Shown here piece by piece: positions 54,088 to 64,000 of a stretch of 64,000 bases of DNA. The position numbers and the translations under genes were made by a program. Location: the NCBI RefSeq assembly GCF_016592435.1, contig NZ_AP014545.1, positions 806,001 to 870,000 on the forward strand, in the 5' to 3' direction. The stretch is from Amphritea japonica ATCC BAA-1530 (lineage in GTDB: Bacteria; Pseudomonadota; Gammaproteobacteria; Pseudomonadales; Balneatricaceae). The number at the start of each line of letters is the position of its first letter. Positions within the stretch are counted from its first letter, which is position 1. Under the pieces are notes generated by a model, which was given only the letters and a program-made list of their open reading frames with translations, made no database searches and was not told the DNA's origin.

Positions 54088-55593
54088 TTAAAGGGTAGAA
54101 GGAATGGTTTCGACAACATCCTTAACCGCGCTGTCAGTGCTGCCACCTGACATGAATATCTCACCTTCGTTCTCGGCGGGCTTCAGTGGAGGCTTCGCGG
54201 CTTCGATTCGAGCCTTTTGGAGCTCCCAGTCCAGCAGATCAAAGTAGTTGCGAATATTCTTAACGTACAGCACTGGTTCATAACCGCGGGCATAGCCATG
54301 ACGTACAGTGGAGTAATATTTTCGTTGGGTCAGTAGTGGGAGGAACTGTTTTACATCCTCCCATAAGTCAGGATTCTTACCTGCTCTGGAAGTTAGAATC
54401 CGGGCGTCTTCAAGATGCCCGTAGCCTACATTGTATGAAGCAAGTGAAAACCACAGGCGGTTCTCACCCTCAATTCGTTTAGGGATCTTGCTCATAACTT
54501 TTTCCAGATAGCGCGCGCCACCCAGAACGCTTTGGATCGGGTCAGTCCGGTCTTTTACGTCTACCTCTTTAGCTGCTGCCTGGGTGAGCATCATTATCCC
54601 TTTAACGCCGGTGGGGGAGACCGCATCCGGTTTCCAGTGTGATTCCTGGTAGCCGATTGAGGCGAGCAGGCGCCAGTCGATACCGGTTTCTTGCTCGGCC
54701 ATCATGAAATACTGCTCTAGCTTACAGAAACGGGTTTTAAGGTCTTTACGAAAGGTTTGGATATCGACATAACCTAAGCGAGTCTGTCGGGTAAGGTACT
54801 TCTTTTTCAAAGTAACTAAGAGTTCTTGTGTGCTGGGCCGTGCAAAAAAACGGCGGAGCGCCCGTTGAAGACTCTGATCATTCTGTTTAACCAAAATCCA
54901 GGCTACGGGCTCAGGTTTGCTGAGAACAATCGATTTCTTCAGGCCAGGAAAGTAGGATTTCTGCGCGTCGAATACCAGATCATCACTAATGGTGTAATCA
55001 AGCTTTTGTTCGTACACTTCTTCTAACAGTTCAGTCACGCTACTGTTTGAGGTTTCCTGCCACTTAAGGAAGTCATGCTGCTGCTGAAGTGTCTTGAGTA
55101 GTTCGCTATGGCTGCTATTTGCGATGATCTTAACGGTTTTTCCCTTGAGATTACTCAGAGTTTTGGGAGCCGGCTTGCCTTGGGTTACCCGATAAATAAG
55201 TGTAGGTGTGGAGTAAGCGTAAGCGGGCGAGAAGCGGAAGTTCTTTTTTCGTGCCTCGGTAATACTTAAACCAGCGGCACCTATGTGGGCACTGCGATTT
55301 TTTATCAGGGTGAATATCTCACCAAAGGAGTCAGGGACGATGAGCTCAAGCTCAACCCCCAGATAGTCGGCAAAGGCTTTGGCGAGTTCGTATTCGAAGC
55401 CTGTGGGTTGACCGTTGTTATCCTGATAATAGGTCGTTGAAGTGTTGCGGGTGGCTACACGGAGTACGCCTGTCTTTTGAATTGCGTCTAATTGAGTACG
55501 CTGGCTTTCGCTAAAAAGCAGTAACGCAGCGAACAAAGACACTGTGATCAATAGGAAAAGTAGCTCTTTAACGTGAAATATATTTATTCGCAT
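54088..55593 (-). CDS. mltF: Membrane-bound lytic murein transglycosylase F
   Basis: A 501-residue protein. An N-terminal membrane segment (about 10-28) is followed by a periplasmic type-3 solute-binding domain (about 40-265: VLRVATRNTSTTYY, GFEYELAKAFADYLGV). A C-terminal SLT domain (about 290-460) has the catalytic Glu in IGYQESHWKPDAVSPTGVKG. It cleaves murein to 1,6-anhydro products. It is divergent from purL, as in Pseudomonas, where the pair is conserved. The C-terminal tail is low-complexity. Confidence 0.94.
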   Translation of the reverse strand: MRINIFHVKELLFLLITVSLFAALLLFSESQRTQLDAIQKTGVLRVATRNTSTTYYQDNNGQPTGFEYELAKAFADYLGVELELIVPDSFGEIFTLIKNRSAHIGAAGLSITEARKKNFRFSPAYAYSTPTLIYRVTQGKPAPKTLSNLKGKTVKIIANSSHSELLKTLQQQHDFLKWQETSNSSVTELLEEVYEQKLDYTISDDLVFDAQKSYFPGLKKSIVLSKPEPVAWILVKQNDQSLQRALRRFFARPSTQELLVTLKKKYLTRQTRLGYVDIQTFRKDLKTRFCKLEQYFMMAEQETGIDWRLLASIGYQESHWKPDAVSPTGVKGIMMLTQAAAKEVDVKDRTDPIQSVLGGARYLEKVMSKIPKRIEGENRLWFSLASYNVGYGHLEDARILTSRAGKNPDLWEDVKQFLPLLTQRKYYSTVRHGYARGYEPVLYVKNIRNYFDLLDWELQKARIEAAKPPLKPAENEGEIFMSGGSTDSAVKDVVETIPSTL

Positions 55594-55706
55594 AAGAAAA
55601 TGGGGCTTTTTCTGGTAACTAATCCGCTATTTCAGTAAAATTCGGCCTTACTTTTCTCCTACATAACACCTATCTGTTAGGCATACTCAAGAGGCTTGAA
55701 ACTAAC

Positions 55707-58700
55707 ATGCTGGTACTGCGTGGAGCGCCTGCTCTTTCTGCTTTTCGTCACGATAAGCTGCTGTCTGTCCTGAAATCACGAATTGCCCATGTTACAGGGG
55801 TTTACGGTGAGTTCATGCACTTCGCTGACCTGGAGACTAGTCTGTCTGACCAGGAACAGATCACGTTGGAGCGTATTCTTTGTTACGGTCCTAACGCTAA
55901 AGTGGAAGAGCCTTCAGGTCAATTGATTTTAGTCGTACCGCGTCCGGGTACGATCTCTCCCTGGTCTTCGAAAGCGACTGATATAGCCCGGAACTGCGGC
56001 TTACAGAGCATTAAGCGACTGGAACGCGGGACTGCCTATTTTGTGCAGTCTTCTCAGGCACTGACTGATGATGAGCTGGAGCTGTTAAAAGCTGAGTTAC
56101 ATGATCGAATGGTTGAAACTGTGCTGAGCGCTATCGATAGCGCATCACAACTGTTCCGTGAAGATCAGCCCGCACCGTTAACGCTGATTGATATTCTTGC
56201 GGGTGGACGTGAGGCGTTGGTCGAAGCAAATACGGCACTGGGCATGGCATTAGCCGATGATGAGATTGATTATCTGGTAGACAGTTTTATTGCACTGGGT
56301 CGTAATCCTGCTGATGTCGAGTTGATGATGTTTGCTCAGGCAAACTCAGAGCATTGCCGCCATAAGATCTTTAACGCGTCATGGGATATTGATGGTGAGG
56401 CACAGGATAAATCCCTGTTTGCCATGATTCGTAATACTAATGAGTTGGGCGGCGAGAATATTCTGTCAGCGTACTCCGACAATGCCGCCGTTATGGTGGG
56501 GTCAGAAGCGGGGCGTTTCTACCCTAACCCTGCGACTAAAGAGTATGGCTATAACCAGGAAAGCATCGAAATCCTGATTAAGGTTGAAACCCATAACCAC
56601 CCAACTGCGATTGCGCCTCATTCGGGTGCTGCAACCGGTTCAGGCGGCGAAATTCGTGATGAGGGAGCAACCGGTAAAGGGTCTAAGCCAAAGGCTGGTC
56701 TGACTGGTTTTACTGTTTCTGATCTGAATATCCCTGGCTTTAGTCAGCCTTGGGAGTCGGATTATGGTAAGCCAGAACGGATTGTTTCTGCCTTGGATAT
56801 TATGCTGGAAGGCCCAATAGGTGGCGCAGCATTTAACAATGAATTTGGTCGCCCGGCGCTGAACGGTTATTTCCGTACCTTTGAACAGAAGGTTAATGGC
56901 GCTGCCGGTGAAGAGATGCGCGGTTACCACAAGCCGATTATGATTGCGGGCGGTTACGGTAATATCAAAACTGACCATGTGGATAAGGGGCAGATATCTG
57001 CTGGCGCAAAACTAATTTGTCTGGGTGGGCCTGCTATGCAGATCGGTCTGGGTGGTGGTGCAGCGTCTTCTATGTCATCTGGTACGTCCTCTGCTGATCT
57101 TGATTTTGCTTCTGTCCAGCGGGATAACCCTGAACTGGAACGTCGTTGTCAGGAAGTGATCGATCAGTGTTGGCAACAGGGTGATGCGAACCCTATCGCT
57201 TTCATTCATGATGTTGGCGCTGGCGGTTTATCAAACGCCTTCCCTGAGCTGGTTAAAGATGGCGGTTGCGGCGGTGATTTTGAACTGCGCAATGTGAATA
57301 ACGATGAGCCAGGTATGTCTCCATTGGCGATCTGGTGTAACGAAGCTCAGGAGCGGTATGTTCTCGCGGTAGATCCTGAAAATATGGAGCGCTTCGAAGC
57401 TATCTGCGCCCGTGAGCGTTGTCCCTACGCTGTTGTGGGTACTGCGATTGAAGAGGAGCATCTGACGCTGGGTGATACTCATTTCCAGAATAAACCGGTC
57501 GATCTGCCGATGAGTGTGCTGTTTGGTAAGCCGCCAAAGATGCATCGTTCAGTTGAAAGAATTAGCTATGAAGTGTCGGCATTTGATGCTGCTGCTGTTG
57601 ATCTTAAAGAGGCCGCTGAGCGGGTGCTTAAGTTGCCTGCTGTTGCTTCAAAATCTTTCCTTATTACCATTGGTGATCGTTCTATTACCGGCCAGGTTGC
57701 CCGTGATCAGATGGTTGGTCCCTGGCAGGTTCCAGTTGCTAACTGTGCTGTGACTACGGCTTCATTTGATACTTATGCAGGTGAGGCGATGGCAATGGGT
57801 GAGCGTACCCCGTTGGCCTTGGTTGACTCTCCGGCTTCTGGTCGTATGGCGGTGGGTGAAACGGTAACTAATCTGGCTGGCGTACAGATTAACGACATTA
57901 TCGATATCAAGCTGTCGGCTAACTGGATGTGTGCTGCAGGTCACCCTGGCGAAGATGAGAAGCTCTATGAAACAGTTAAAGCTGTCGGTATGGAGCTTTG
58001 TCCTGAGCTAGGAATCACCATCCCCGTCGGTAAAGACTCTATGTCGATGCGTACGGTCTGGAAGGATAACGGTGAGGATAAATCTGTCACCGCGCCTACC
58101 TCGCTGATTATCACCGGCTTTGCTCCCGTAACGGATGTACGTAAGACTCTGACACCTCAGCTGCGTACTGACCAGGGTGAAACAGACCTGATCTTATTGG
58201 ATCTGGGTAATGGTAAGAATCGTTTGGGTTTGTCAGCATTAGCTCAGGTGTACAACAAAGTAGGCCGTGATGTGCCAGATGTTGATGAGGGAGGTCAGCT
58301 GGTGGCTTTCTTTGGAGCAATTCAGGAGTTGAATAAACAGGGGTTGTTGTTGGCGTACCATGACCGTTCAGATGGTGGTTTATTTACTACTATTGCTGAG
58401 ATGGCCTTTGCCGGGCATGCGGGTGTTGATATTAATCTGGATATGCTGGCGGCTGATAGCTCTGAATTTACGGCAGCGTTGTTTGCTGAAGAGCTGGGGG
58501 CGGTGGTTCAGGTTAAACGGGATGACTTGCAAAAAGTACTGACTGAACTGAATGCTGCGGGCCTGGGTGAGATTACAAAAGTTATCGGCTCTCTGAATCT
58601 GGATGATGAACTACGGATTCATTTCGATGATGAGGAGATCTATGTTGAGTCACGTATCCAGCTACAGCGCTGGTGGGCCGAAACCTCGTACCGTATGCAG

Positions 58701-59609
58701 GCGCTTCGCGATAACTCTGAATGTGCTCAGCAGGAGTTTGATACTCTGTTGGAGAAAGAAGATCCGGGCCTGAATGTTGAATTGAGCTTCGATCAGAATG
58801 ATAACCTTGCCGCGGCATTGATTGAATCAGGTGTACGTCCTGAAGTAGCAATTATTCGTGAACAGGGAGTAAACGGTCAGATCGAAATGGGAGCGGCTTT
58901 TGATCGCGCTGGTTTTGCTGCGGTTGATGTTCACATGAGTGATATTCTGGAAGGCCGGGTTGAGCTGGATCGTTTCAAAGGGTTAGTTGCCTGTGGCGGT
59001 TTCTCATACGGTGATGTGCTGGGTGCGGGAGAAGGTTGGGCTAAATCAATTCTGTTTAACGCCAGAGCCCGTAATCAGTTTGAGGCTTTCTTTAAGCGTG
59101 AAGATACCTTTGCACTGGGCATCTGTAACGGCTGTCAGATGCTATCTAATTTGCATGAGTTGATTCCTGGTGCTGAGCATTGGCCGCACTTTGTGCGTAA
59201 CATGTCTGAGCAGTTTGAAGCGCGTGTTGCGATGGTTGAAGTTCAGGAAAGTAACTCTGTATTCCTTCAGGGCATGGCCGGTTCTCGTATGCCAATCGCT
59301 GTCGCGCATGGTGAGGGTCGAGCTGAGTTTTCTACTCCGTCTCAGCTAAGTCATTTGGAAGAGTCCGGGGCTGTTGCTCTACGCTATGTAGATAACTATG
59401 GCAAAGTTACAGAAACCTATCCAGCTAACCCGAATGGCTCACCAGATGGGATTACGGGTATCGCATCAGCCGATGGTCGGGTAACGCTGATGATGCCTCA
59501 TCCTGAGCGGGTTTTCCGTGCGGTAACCAATAGTTGGGCGCCTGATCACTGGGATGAGGATGGTGCCTGGATGCGGATGTTCCGTAATGCCCGTGTTTGG
59601 GTGGGATAA
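55707..59609 (+). CDS. purL: Phosphoribosylformylglycinamidine synthase
   Basis: A 1300-residue large-type FGAM synthase, fourth step of purine synthesis. The N-terminal domain and linker (1-~200) are followed by two AIRS-like halves (about 210-980) with [18 protein letters not shown] and [20 protein letters not shown] for substrate and ATP binding. The C-terminal glutaminase (about 1040-1300) has the nucleophile Cys in [14 protein letters not shown] and the His-Glu pair in [12 protein letters not shown]. Length normal for proteobacterial PurL. It ends at a strong terminator. Confidence 0.97.
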   Translation: MLVLRGAPALSAFRHDKLLSVLKSRIAHVTGVYGEFMHFADLETSLSDQEQITLERILCYGPNAKVEEPSGQLILVVPRPGTISPWSSKATDIARNCGLQSIKRLERGTAYFVQSSQALTDDELELLKAELHDRMVETVLSAIDSASQLFREDQPAPLTLIDILAGGREALVEANTALGMALADDEIDYLVDSFIALGRNPADVELMMFAQANSEHCRHKIFNASWDIDGEAQDKSLFAMIRNTNELGGENILSAYSDNAAVMVGSEAGRFYPNPATKEYGYNQESIEILIKVETHNHPTAIAPHSGAATGSGGEIRDEGATGKGSKPKAGLTGFTVSDLNIPGFSQPWESDYGKPERIVSALDIMLEGPIGGAAFNNEFGRPALNGYFRTFEQKVNGAAGEEMRGYHKPIMIAGGYGNIKTDHVDKGQISAGAKLICLGGPAMQIGLGGGAASSMSSGTSSADLDFASVQRDNPELERRCQEVIDQCWQQGDANPIAFIHDVGAGGLSNAFPELVKDGGCGGDFELRNVNNDEPGMSPLAIWCNEAQERYVLAVDPENMERFEAICARERCPYAVVGTAIEEEHLTLGDTHFQNKPVDLPMSVLFGKPPKMHRSVERISYEVSAFDAAAVDLKEAAERVLKLPAVASKSFLITIGDRSITGQVARDQMVGPWQVPVANCAVTTASFDTYAGEAMAMGERTPLALVDSPASGRMAVGETVTNLAGVQINDIIDIKLSANWMCAAGHPGEDEKLYETVKAVGMELCPELGITIPVGKDSMSMRTVWKDNGEDKSVTAPTSLIITGFAPVTDVRKTLTPQLRTDQGETDLILLDLGNGKNRLGLSALAQVYNKVGRDVPDVDEGGQLVAFFGAIQELNKQGLLLAYHDRSDGGLFTTIAEMAFAGHAGVDINLDMLAADSSEFTAALFAEELGAVVQVKRDDLQKVLTELNAAGLGEITKVIGSLNLDDELRIHFDDEEIYVESRIQLQRWWAETSYRMQALRDNSECAQQEFDTLLEKEDPGLNVELSFDQNDNLAAALIESGVRPEVAIIREQGVNGQIEMGAAFDRAGFAAVDVHMSDILEGRVELDRFKGLVACGGFSYGDVLGAGEGWAKSILFNARARNQFEAFFKREDTFALGICNGCQMLSNLHELIPGAEHWPHFVRNMSEQFEARVAMVEVQESNSVFLQGMAGSRMPIAVAHGEGRAEFSTPSQLSHLEESGAVALRYVDNYGKVTETYPANPNGSPDGITGIASADGRVTLMMPHPERVFRAVTNSWAPDHWDEDGAWMRMFRNARVWVG

Positions 59610-59622
59610 TAATCCAAGCAAT

Positions 59623-59648
59623 AAAAAAGCGCCTTCGGGCGCTTTTTT
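59623..59648 (+). terminator. purL terminator
   Basis: AAAAGCGCC / GGCGCTTTT with a TTCG tetraloop, followed by T7. Confidence 0.94.
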
Positions 59649-59813
59649 TGCTTTTTAAGAACCGTTACTTCGTTGTCACAATAAAGTGTGGCTTGCTCTT
59701 TGCTCGATAAAAGCTTTCTTTATTTAGAGTTAGATTTGGAAGAGAGTAAGTCGCTTTGTAAGATAGCTGTTGGGTTGGTAGGACTGGTAATTCCGAGAGA
59801 AATACATCATTTT

Positions 59814-59843
59814 TTGCTAGTCACTAGCAAGTTACGAAGTAAC
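59814..59843. repeat. Two adjacent short hairpins
   Basis: TTGCTAG-TCA-CTAGCAA (59814-59830) and GTTAC-GAA-GTAAC (59831-59843) abut each other. There is no T run on either side, so a Rho-independent terminator is not supported, though they may help end the minus-strand rhodanese transcript. Confidence 0.45.
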
Positions 59844-59849
59844 GTCTAA

Positions 59850-60212
59850 CTACTGTGAAGCTTCCGTAGGGAGTTTGAATTTCCACCAGGCGAGCATTCC
59901 GCCCTCAAGTTCCCGGGTATCTAAGCCTGCTTTTATAAGCTTGCGAGTAGCAGGTTTGCTGCGGTGGGCTGATAGGCAGATGCAGACAATAGGTTTGTCT
60001 GTGGGTAGTTGTCTGATACGGGGAGTGGTTAGTTGTTGAAGAGGTAGGGATATTGCGCCTGGAATGTGGTTTTTTTTGTATTCAAGCTGAGTGCGAACAT
60101 CGACAAACAGGTATTGTTCCATTGATTGGGCTGCCTGCTCAGGTGTAATGGCAGGCACTTTGCCCAGAGGTAGCCAGCTTAACCAGTTGGGTAGAGCCTT
60201 ATCGAAAATCAT
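59850..60212 (-). CDS. Rhodanese-like protein
   Basis: A 120-residue single rhodanese domain. The first half has YLFVDVRTQLEYKKNHIPGA, the CH2A-type motif, and the active-site loop with its catalytic Cys is CICLSAHRSKPATRKLI (CLSAHR). It would transfer sulfane sulfur to an acceptor. No signal peptide is clear. The start shares four bases with the stop of the DsrE gene, so the two are coupled and likely work on the same sulfur compound. Confidence 0.84.
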   Translation of the reverse strand: MIFDKALPNWLSWLPLGKVPAITPEQAAQSMEQYLFVDVRTQLEYKKNHIPGAISLPLQQLTTPRIRQLPTDKPIVCICLSAHRSKPATRKLIKAGLDTRELEGGMLAWWKFKLPTEASQ

Positions 60213-60640
60213 GGGCGGACGTAGATATAGCCTTTCTGTTGCAGATCTACGATAGCGGGAAGGCCGGCTTGTACGACATCTTCTGCTTCCACTTCATAGA
60301 GGTCTTCATGGGTAATATCATATCCATTCAGAGTATTACCGCAGACTAGAAACTGAACTCCGCGTAAGCGTAGGGCATCTAATTGAATCTGTTTTCCATC
60401 ATTTTCTACAGCCTCCATAAGGAATTCGATCGCTTTACCATGAATCATCACTTTAATGTCAGCATTATCATCGCTGAGCGCTTCAAGGTGATTAGAGACA
60501 TTGACCAGGGTTTCGTTGATCCTGCTCTCATCGTGGTAGTTAACGTGGTAGACGACTTTTTGGAACGGGTACTGTTCAGCAGAACAATTGAGGGCTGTAG
60601 CTAATAATACAGTTGCCATCAAAAGAGTTTTAATTTTCAT
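60209..60640 (-). CDS. Exported DsrE-family protein
   Basis: A 143-residue protein with signal peptide MKIKTLLMATVLLATALNCS and DsrE/F-like fold. The core is KVVYHVNYHDESRINETLV, then IKVMIHGKAIEFLME, and a Cys in FLVCGNTLNGYDI at the usual active Cys position. DsrE-type proteins carry sulfur or hydrogen sulfide equivalents. The exported location is unusual for classic DsrE but is known in this DsrE/DsrF-like subgroup. It overlaps the rhodanese gene start by four bases. Confidence 0.82.
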   Translation of the reverse strand: MKIKTLLMATVLLATALNCSAEQYPFQKVVYHVNYHDESRINETLVNVSNHLEALSDDNADIKVMIHGKAIEFLMEAVENDGKQIQLDALRLRGVQFLVCGNTLNGYDITHEDLYEVEAEDVVQAGLPAIVDLQQKGYIYVRP

Positions 60641-60660
60641 AGTATTTACTTCGCAGATAC

Positions 60661-60705
60661 AAAAAAACCGATACCTCCAGTATAAGATACTGCAGATACC
60701 GGTTT
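60661..60705 (-). terminator. OmpA-family gene terminator
   Basis: A long stem (AAACCG-ATACC ... GATACC-GGTTT with CAGTAT / ATACTG inside, short loop AAG) runs into T7 on the minus strand. It is 46 bases past the OmpA-like stop. Confidence 0.93.
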
Positions 60706-60750
60706 ATATTAGACTTTACTGTTGTATTAACAGCAAGCTAACAGCGATAA

Positions 60751-61362
60751 TTACTGTTGTACTTTGATCTGCTTCTGACCGTTGATAGATACTTCTACAC
60801 GACGGTTATCGGCCAGGCAGCTTTTACGAGAAGCGCCAGCATCAGTACAATCTTTAACTGGGTTTGCTTCACCGTATGCGTGAGATACTACTTTACCTGT
60901 ATCGATACCTGCAGCAGCCAGAGCAGCATCAACAGCTTCTACACGACGCTGAGAAAGCGCATCATTGTATGCATTGCTACCGATAGAGTCAGTGTAGCCT
61001 TTCAGTTCGATAGTGTTAAGCTTAGCCAGTGAACCAACGTAGTTTACGATAGCGCTTACATCTGTAACGTTGCTGCTATTGAAGTCAAAGTAAACAATGT
61101 GGTTTTCTTCAGCGTCAACCATTTTCATGGTCATTTTCGGCGCTGGAGCAGGGGCTGGAGCTGGCGCAGCAGCTTCGGCGCCACACTCTACAGTTTTATC
61201 GTCCGTTTCCCAATAGCTATGCTGCCAGCATTCGCCGTTGCTGGTTTTCCAGACAGTGTCGTTAGAGCTGGTAGCATAACCTGCGTGATCAGGGTGAGCC
61301 TGTGCTGCTGCAGAAATTCCCATAGTCAGAGCCAGAGCTGTTGTCAGTACAAGTTTCTTCAT
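60751..61362 (-). CDS. OmpA-family peptidoglycan-associated protein
   Basis: A 203-residue protein with signal peptide MKKLVLTTALALTMGISAAA (cleavage near AQA). A short Cys-containing stretch (NGECWQHSYWETDDKTVECG), an Ala-Pro linker (APAPAPAPAP) and a C-terminal OmpA domain (about 95-200) with IVYFDFNSSNVTDVS, LKGYTDSIGSNAYN and SLADNRRVEVSI follow. No lipobox is seen. It binds peptidoglycan non-covalently and steadies the envelope. The start at 61362 is chosen because AAGGA lies eight bases upstream; an ATG nine bases earlier is too near. Abundant-protein codon use seems likely. Confidence 0.88.
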   Translation of the reverse strand: MKKLVLTTALALTMGISAAAQAHPDHAGYATSSNDTVWKTSNGECWQHSYWETDDKTVECGAEAAAPAPAPAPAPKMTMKMVDAEENHIVYFDFNSSNVTDVSAIVNYVGSLAKLNTIELKGYTDSIGSNAYNDALSQRRVEAVDAALAAAGIDTGKVVSHAYGEANPVKDCTDAGASRKSCLADNRRVEVSINGQKQIKVQQ

Positions 61363-61489
61363 CGTATACATCCTTATTAGTTTATTCGTGTTCTAATCTT
61401 GGCTATTTATACCAGTTCAACCTGAACCTAAGTTAAACAGAATGAATCTGAGTATTCCTATTATGGAAATTAAAGCCTAAAAAGCGACA

Positions 61490-61789
61490 CTATGGTAAAA
61501 CTTTTTTGTATGGTTTTACCACCACTTGTTGATAAACGCCCGCATTTATATACGGATCCTCGTCAGCCCAGCTTTGGGCTTCGTTCAGTGAAGCAAATTC
61601 AGCAATAACCAGGCTGCCGGTAAAGCCAGCGGGGCCGGGGTCTTCACTATCGATTGCCGGGTGCGGGCCTGCAACTAAAAGACGCCCTTCATCACGAAGT
61701 GATTCAAGCCTTGCCAGGTGATCGGGTCGGGCAGCCAGGCGTTGCTCTAAAGTGTTGGGTTTATCTTCGCTAATAATGGCGTAGAACAT
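61490..61789 (-). CDS. yciI: YciI family protein
   Basis: A 99-residue YciI-like protein opening [18 protein letters not shown], with [18 protein letters not shown] and [20 protein letters not shown], the His and Asp of the family. The structure relates to muconolactone isomerase; function is unknown. The start at 61789 follows AAGGA; upstream frame reads into yciB and is not used. It lies 10 bases after the yciB stop, the same arrangement as in E. coli and Pseudomonas. Confidence 0.9.
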   Translation of the reverse strand: MFYAIISEDKPNTLEQRLAARPDHLARLESLRDEGRLLVAGPHPAIDSEDPGPAGFTGSLVIAEFASLNEAQSWADEDPYINAGVYQQVVVKPYKKVLP

Positions 61790-61799
61790 TATTTGATCC

Positions 61800-62363
61800 T
61801 TAATTATCGTTTTCGTGCTTTGTTTCAGTTGTTTCAGGCTCAATATGTTTTGATATATAGAAGCCTTGTAACAGGATAAAAATAACGGTGAGCCCTAACA
61901 TGCCAAATAATTTGAAGTTAACCCAAGTCTCTTCGCTCATAGTGTAGGCTACGTAGAGGTTAATTGCTCCTAATATAAGGTAGAAAATAACCCAGGCCAG
62001 GTTAAGTTGCTTCCATGCGTGCGCAGGCATCTCAATGGTTCCCGCCATCAGTCGCTGTATAATTGTTTTGTCACCAATGAACTGACTGCCCAGGAATGCT
62101 GTAGCAAATAACCACGTAACAACCGTAGGTTTCCACTGTATAAACGTTTTATCCTGAAAGATAATGGTCGCCCCGCCCAGGACCACAACGAGTCCCAATG
62201 TGACCAGCTGAATCATTTCGATTTTATGGGTCTTAATCCAGGTGTATAGCATCTGTAACAGAGTGGCTGGAATGAGAATTGCGGTTGCCAAAATAATATC
62301 ATCGGTGCTTTTGTAAACAATAAAGAAGATAATAACGGGCAGAAAATCTAAAAGTAGTTTCAT
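61800..62363 (-). CDS. yciB: Inner membrane-spanning protein YciB (septation protein A)
   Basis: A 187-residue protein with five or six spans. The N-terminus [20 protein letters not shown] and the central [29 protein letters not shown] block are diagnostic of YciB/IspZ. It acts with YciC/DcrB in envelope integrity and septation. It is the first gene of the yciB-yciI pair and is divergent from the PHP gene across 38 bases. Confidence 0.94.
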   Translation of the reverse strand: MKLLLDFLPVIIFFIVYKSTDDIILATAILIPATLLQMLYTWIKTHKIEMIQLVTLGLVVVLGGATIIFQDKTFIQWKPTVVTWLFATAFLGSQFIGDKTIIQRLMAGTIEMPAHAWKQLNLAWVIFYLILGAINLYVAYTMSEETWVNFKLFGMLGLTVIFILLQGFYISKHIEPETTETKHENDN

Positions 62364-62401
62364 GGCAACATTTTAGTAGTTAAAAGTGAGTTGATTATAG
62401 A

Positions 62402-63277
62402 GTGAGCGAGTTAAGTTATAAACCCGACGGTAGTGGGGAATTACCATATAGCGATCTTCATTGTCATTCCTGCTATTCCGACGGTGAACTTACGCCGGCT
62501 GAGTTGCTTCAGGGTGCATCTGAACAAGGTGTTGAGGTATTTGCTTTAACTGACCATGATACTGTTGCTGGGGTACAAGAGCTTCGGGCAGCCGCTATTG
62601 ATAGCTCTGTCAGGGTGTTGTCTGGAACTGAACTAACCTGCAGCTGGGGTCGTAATATGGTTCATATTATAGGGCTTGGCTTTGATGAGACTGATTCGTT
62701 ACTCGGTGAATATTTGCGAGGGCTGGATCGGCTTAGACTGGAAAGAGCAGAGTTAATTGCTCAGCGATTGATCAAGCGAAATATCCCTGATCTTTTGTCC
62801 CGCGCTCTAGAGCTGGCCGGGGCGGGTCAGATTGGGCGGCCGCATTTTGCTCAGGCGATGGTTGAAGCGGGCGTGGTAAAGAATGAAGTGCAGGCTTTTA
62901 ACCGTTATCTGGGGGCTGGGAAAGTGGGTGACGTAAAAGTGGAATGGCCATCGATGGAACAGGGAATTGATATTATACGCCAGTCGGGTGGCGTGTCTGT
63001 TTTAGCGCATCCAACAAAATACAAAATGACATTTACTAAAGTTCGGCTTATGGTCGAAAGTTTTAGTGGTCAGGGTGGTGAGGCGATTGAAATAAGTTAT
63101 CCGGGTGTTGAATCAGGCCATACTCCTCAATTGGATAAGCTCGCGGCAAAACATAAATTAATGGTTTCTGCTGGTAGCGATTTCCATAAAAGGCAGTTTC
63201 ACTGGACGGGTATTGGAAAATATCCCGGTTATTGCAGTAATAATGCTCATGTACTCTCTAAACTGCTTCAGCATTAA
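62402..63277 (+). CDS. PHP-domain phosphoesterase (RNase AM/YciV-like)
   Basis: A 291-residue PHP enzyme. Metal ligands are in YSDLHCHSCYSDGELTP (HxH), VFALTDHDTVAG (Asp-His), GTELTCSW (Glu), VSVLAHPTKYK and AGSDFHKR. E. coli YciV/RnaM is a 5'-3' exonuclease and 3',5'-nucleoside bisphosphate phosphatase; this should do the same. It starts with GTG at 62402. It lies in the usual locus next to yciB and yciO. Confidence 0.9.
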   Translation: MSELSYKPDGSGELPYSDLHCHSCYSDGELTPAELLQGASEQGVEVFALTDHDTVAGVQELRAAAIDSSVRVLSGTELTCSWGRNMVHIIGLGFDETDSLLGEYLRGLDRLRLERAELIAQRLIKRNIPDLLSRALELAGAGQIGRPHFAQAMVEAGVVKNEVQAFNRYLGAGKVGDVKVEWPSMEQGIDIIRQSGGVSVLAHPTKYKMTFTKVRLMVESFSGQGGEAIEISYPGVESGHTPQLDKLAAKHKLMVSAGSDFHKRQFHWTGIGKYPGYCSNNAHVLSKLLQH

Positions 63278-63327
63278 TCGGTAATTAAGTAGAATTGATT
63301 ACATATATTTGAGTAGAAGGTTTTCTT

Positions 63328-63945
63328 GTGAGCCAGTTTTTTCAGATTCATCCGGATAATCCACAACAGCGCCTGATTAATCAGGCTGTTGATATAATCA
63401 AGAAAGGTGGAGTGGTTGTTTACCCTACCGATTGTGCTTACGCGCTTGGGTGTCACCTGGGTGATAAGTCAGCGTTAGAGAAAATAAAGCGTATCCGTAA
63501 ATTGGATGATAAACATAACTTTACGCTGGTTTGTCGGGATCTGTCAGAAATTGGCACCTACGCAAAAGTTGATAACGCTGTTTATCGTTTATTGAAGGCG
63601 CATACGCCGGGGGCTTATACTTTTATACTGAATGCGACGACAGAAGTGCCGCGTCGTTTGCTGCACCCGAAAAGGCGTACTATTGGTTTAAGGATTCCGG
63701 AAAATAATATAGCGCTGCATCTAATGGAAGTATTAGGCGAGCCGATTATGAGTACGTCATTAATAATGCCTGGTGAAGAACTTCCTTTGATGGACCCTTA
63801 TGAGATTCGAGATCTATTGCAGCATGAAGTTGATCTTGTGATTGATGGTGGTTATTGCGGAATGGAGGCGACATCCGTTATTAATTTAGTTGATGACGTT
63901 CCCGTTGTTATTCGAGAAGGTGCCGGTGATGTATCATCCTTTTAA
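63328..63945 (+). CDS. yciO: YciO/Sua5-YrdC family protein
   Basis: A 205-residue L-threonylcarbamoyladenylate synthase-type protein. The YrdC fold shows IIKKGGVVVYPTDCAYALG (about residues 22-40), IKRIRKLDDKHNFTLVCRDL, TPGAYTFILNATTEVPRRLL, RTIGLRIPENNIA and GEPIMSTSLIMPGEELP. The pattern matches YciO, a paralog that is not essential for t6A, rather than TsaC. Start is GTG at 63328. The operon likely continues beyond the window toward scpA/scpB. Confidence 0.88.
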   Translation: MSQFFQIHPDNPQQRLINQAVDIIKKGGVVVYPTDCAYALGCHLGDKSALEKIKRIRKLDDKHNFTLVCRDLSEIGTYAKVDNAVYRLLKAHTPGAYTFILNATTEVPRRLLHPKRRTIGLRIPENNIALHLMEVLGEPIMSTSLIMPGEELPLMDPYEIRDLLQHEVDLVIDGGYCGMEATSVINLVDDVPVVIREGAGDVSSF

Positions 63946-64000
63946 TAATTAAACATGTTATTTTTATTGAAAAATAATAATTATTAAACAATAATTCACA

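Noticed and set aside
56640-58851. Long open frames on the strand opposite purL
   Set aside because: They have no start context or recognisable domain and follow from the composition of the real gene.
59814-59843. Twin hairpins as a rhodanese terminator
   Set aside because: No U run follows on either strand.

Overview
The window reads as core chromosome of a marine gammaproteobacterium, most like Oceanospirillales (Amphritea/Neptunomonas-type). This rests on gene orders known from Pseudomonas/Oceanospirillum relatives (trpG-D-C; rpsF-rpsR-rplI-dnaB without priB; bioB-F-H-C-D next to comF; guaB-guaA-tadA-mltF-purL; yciB-yciI with a divergent PHP gene and yciO). The genus is inference. I recognise no tRNA, rRNA, IS element, integrase or CRISPR array.

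Region by region. 1-4.7 kb (minus strand) is a tight gene run: YHS-domain protein, DoxX-like membrane protein, two stand-alone ATP-grasp ligases (one resembling the ATP-grasp part of cyanophycin synthetase), an MFS-like exporter and a DinB-like protein cut by the window edge. It looks like a small uncharacterised amino-acid or peptide ligase/export cluster. 5-8 kb is trpGDC plus an OsmC protein. 8-10.3 kb has an isochorismatase-like hydrolase divergent from a GlxA-type regulator, and a secreted orphan. 10.3-13.3 kb is the S6/S18/L9/DnaB cluster, with a leader that matches the S6:S18 autoregulatory fold. 13.5-22.9 kb holds housekeeping genes (thioesterase, methyltransferase, SPFH protein, bioA, SLAC1-type channel, trmO, Na/Pi symporter, comF) and a possible intergenic sRNA near 19.4 kb. 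23-27.5 kb is the biotin operon.

27.7-35 kb carries a small flagellar-like protein with a HELSH metalloprotease, a GST, a DMT transporter, a HAD hydrolase, and a sulfite-reductase operon (cysI, DUF934, 2OG-Fe(II) oxygenase) preceded by a terminator-like hairpin. 35-42.6 kb is a catabolic locus: a LysR regulator with a visible T-N11-A operator, a TRAP transporter (Q-M-P), a three-subunit FAD/[2Fe-2S] dehydrogenase of the HcnABC/opine-oxidase type, and a RidA protein. An approximately 155-nt segment with nested helices ending in a U7 run lies between the binding-protein gene and the dehydrogenase genes. It is the best candidate here for an undescribed RNA element. Together the genes suggest uptake and oxidation of an N-substituted or D-amino acid.

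42.7-46.4 kb (minus) has an alpha/beta hydrolase, FKBP isomerase, M23 peptidase and xseA. 46.5-59.6 kb is guaB, guaA, tadA, an M14 peptidase, mltF and purL. The conserved guaA-tadA junction is interrupted by two acyltransferase-3 genes, flanked by an approximately 76-bp imperfect direct repeat of the guaA terminator plus the tadA start, so the junction itself was duplicated around the insert. 59.8-64 kb has a rhodanese/DsrE pair, an OmpA-like lipoprotein-free cell-wall protein, yciI, yciB, a PHP phosphoesterase and yciO.
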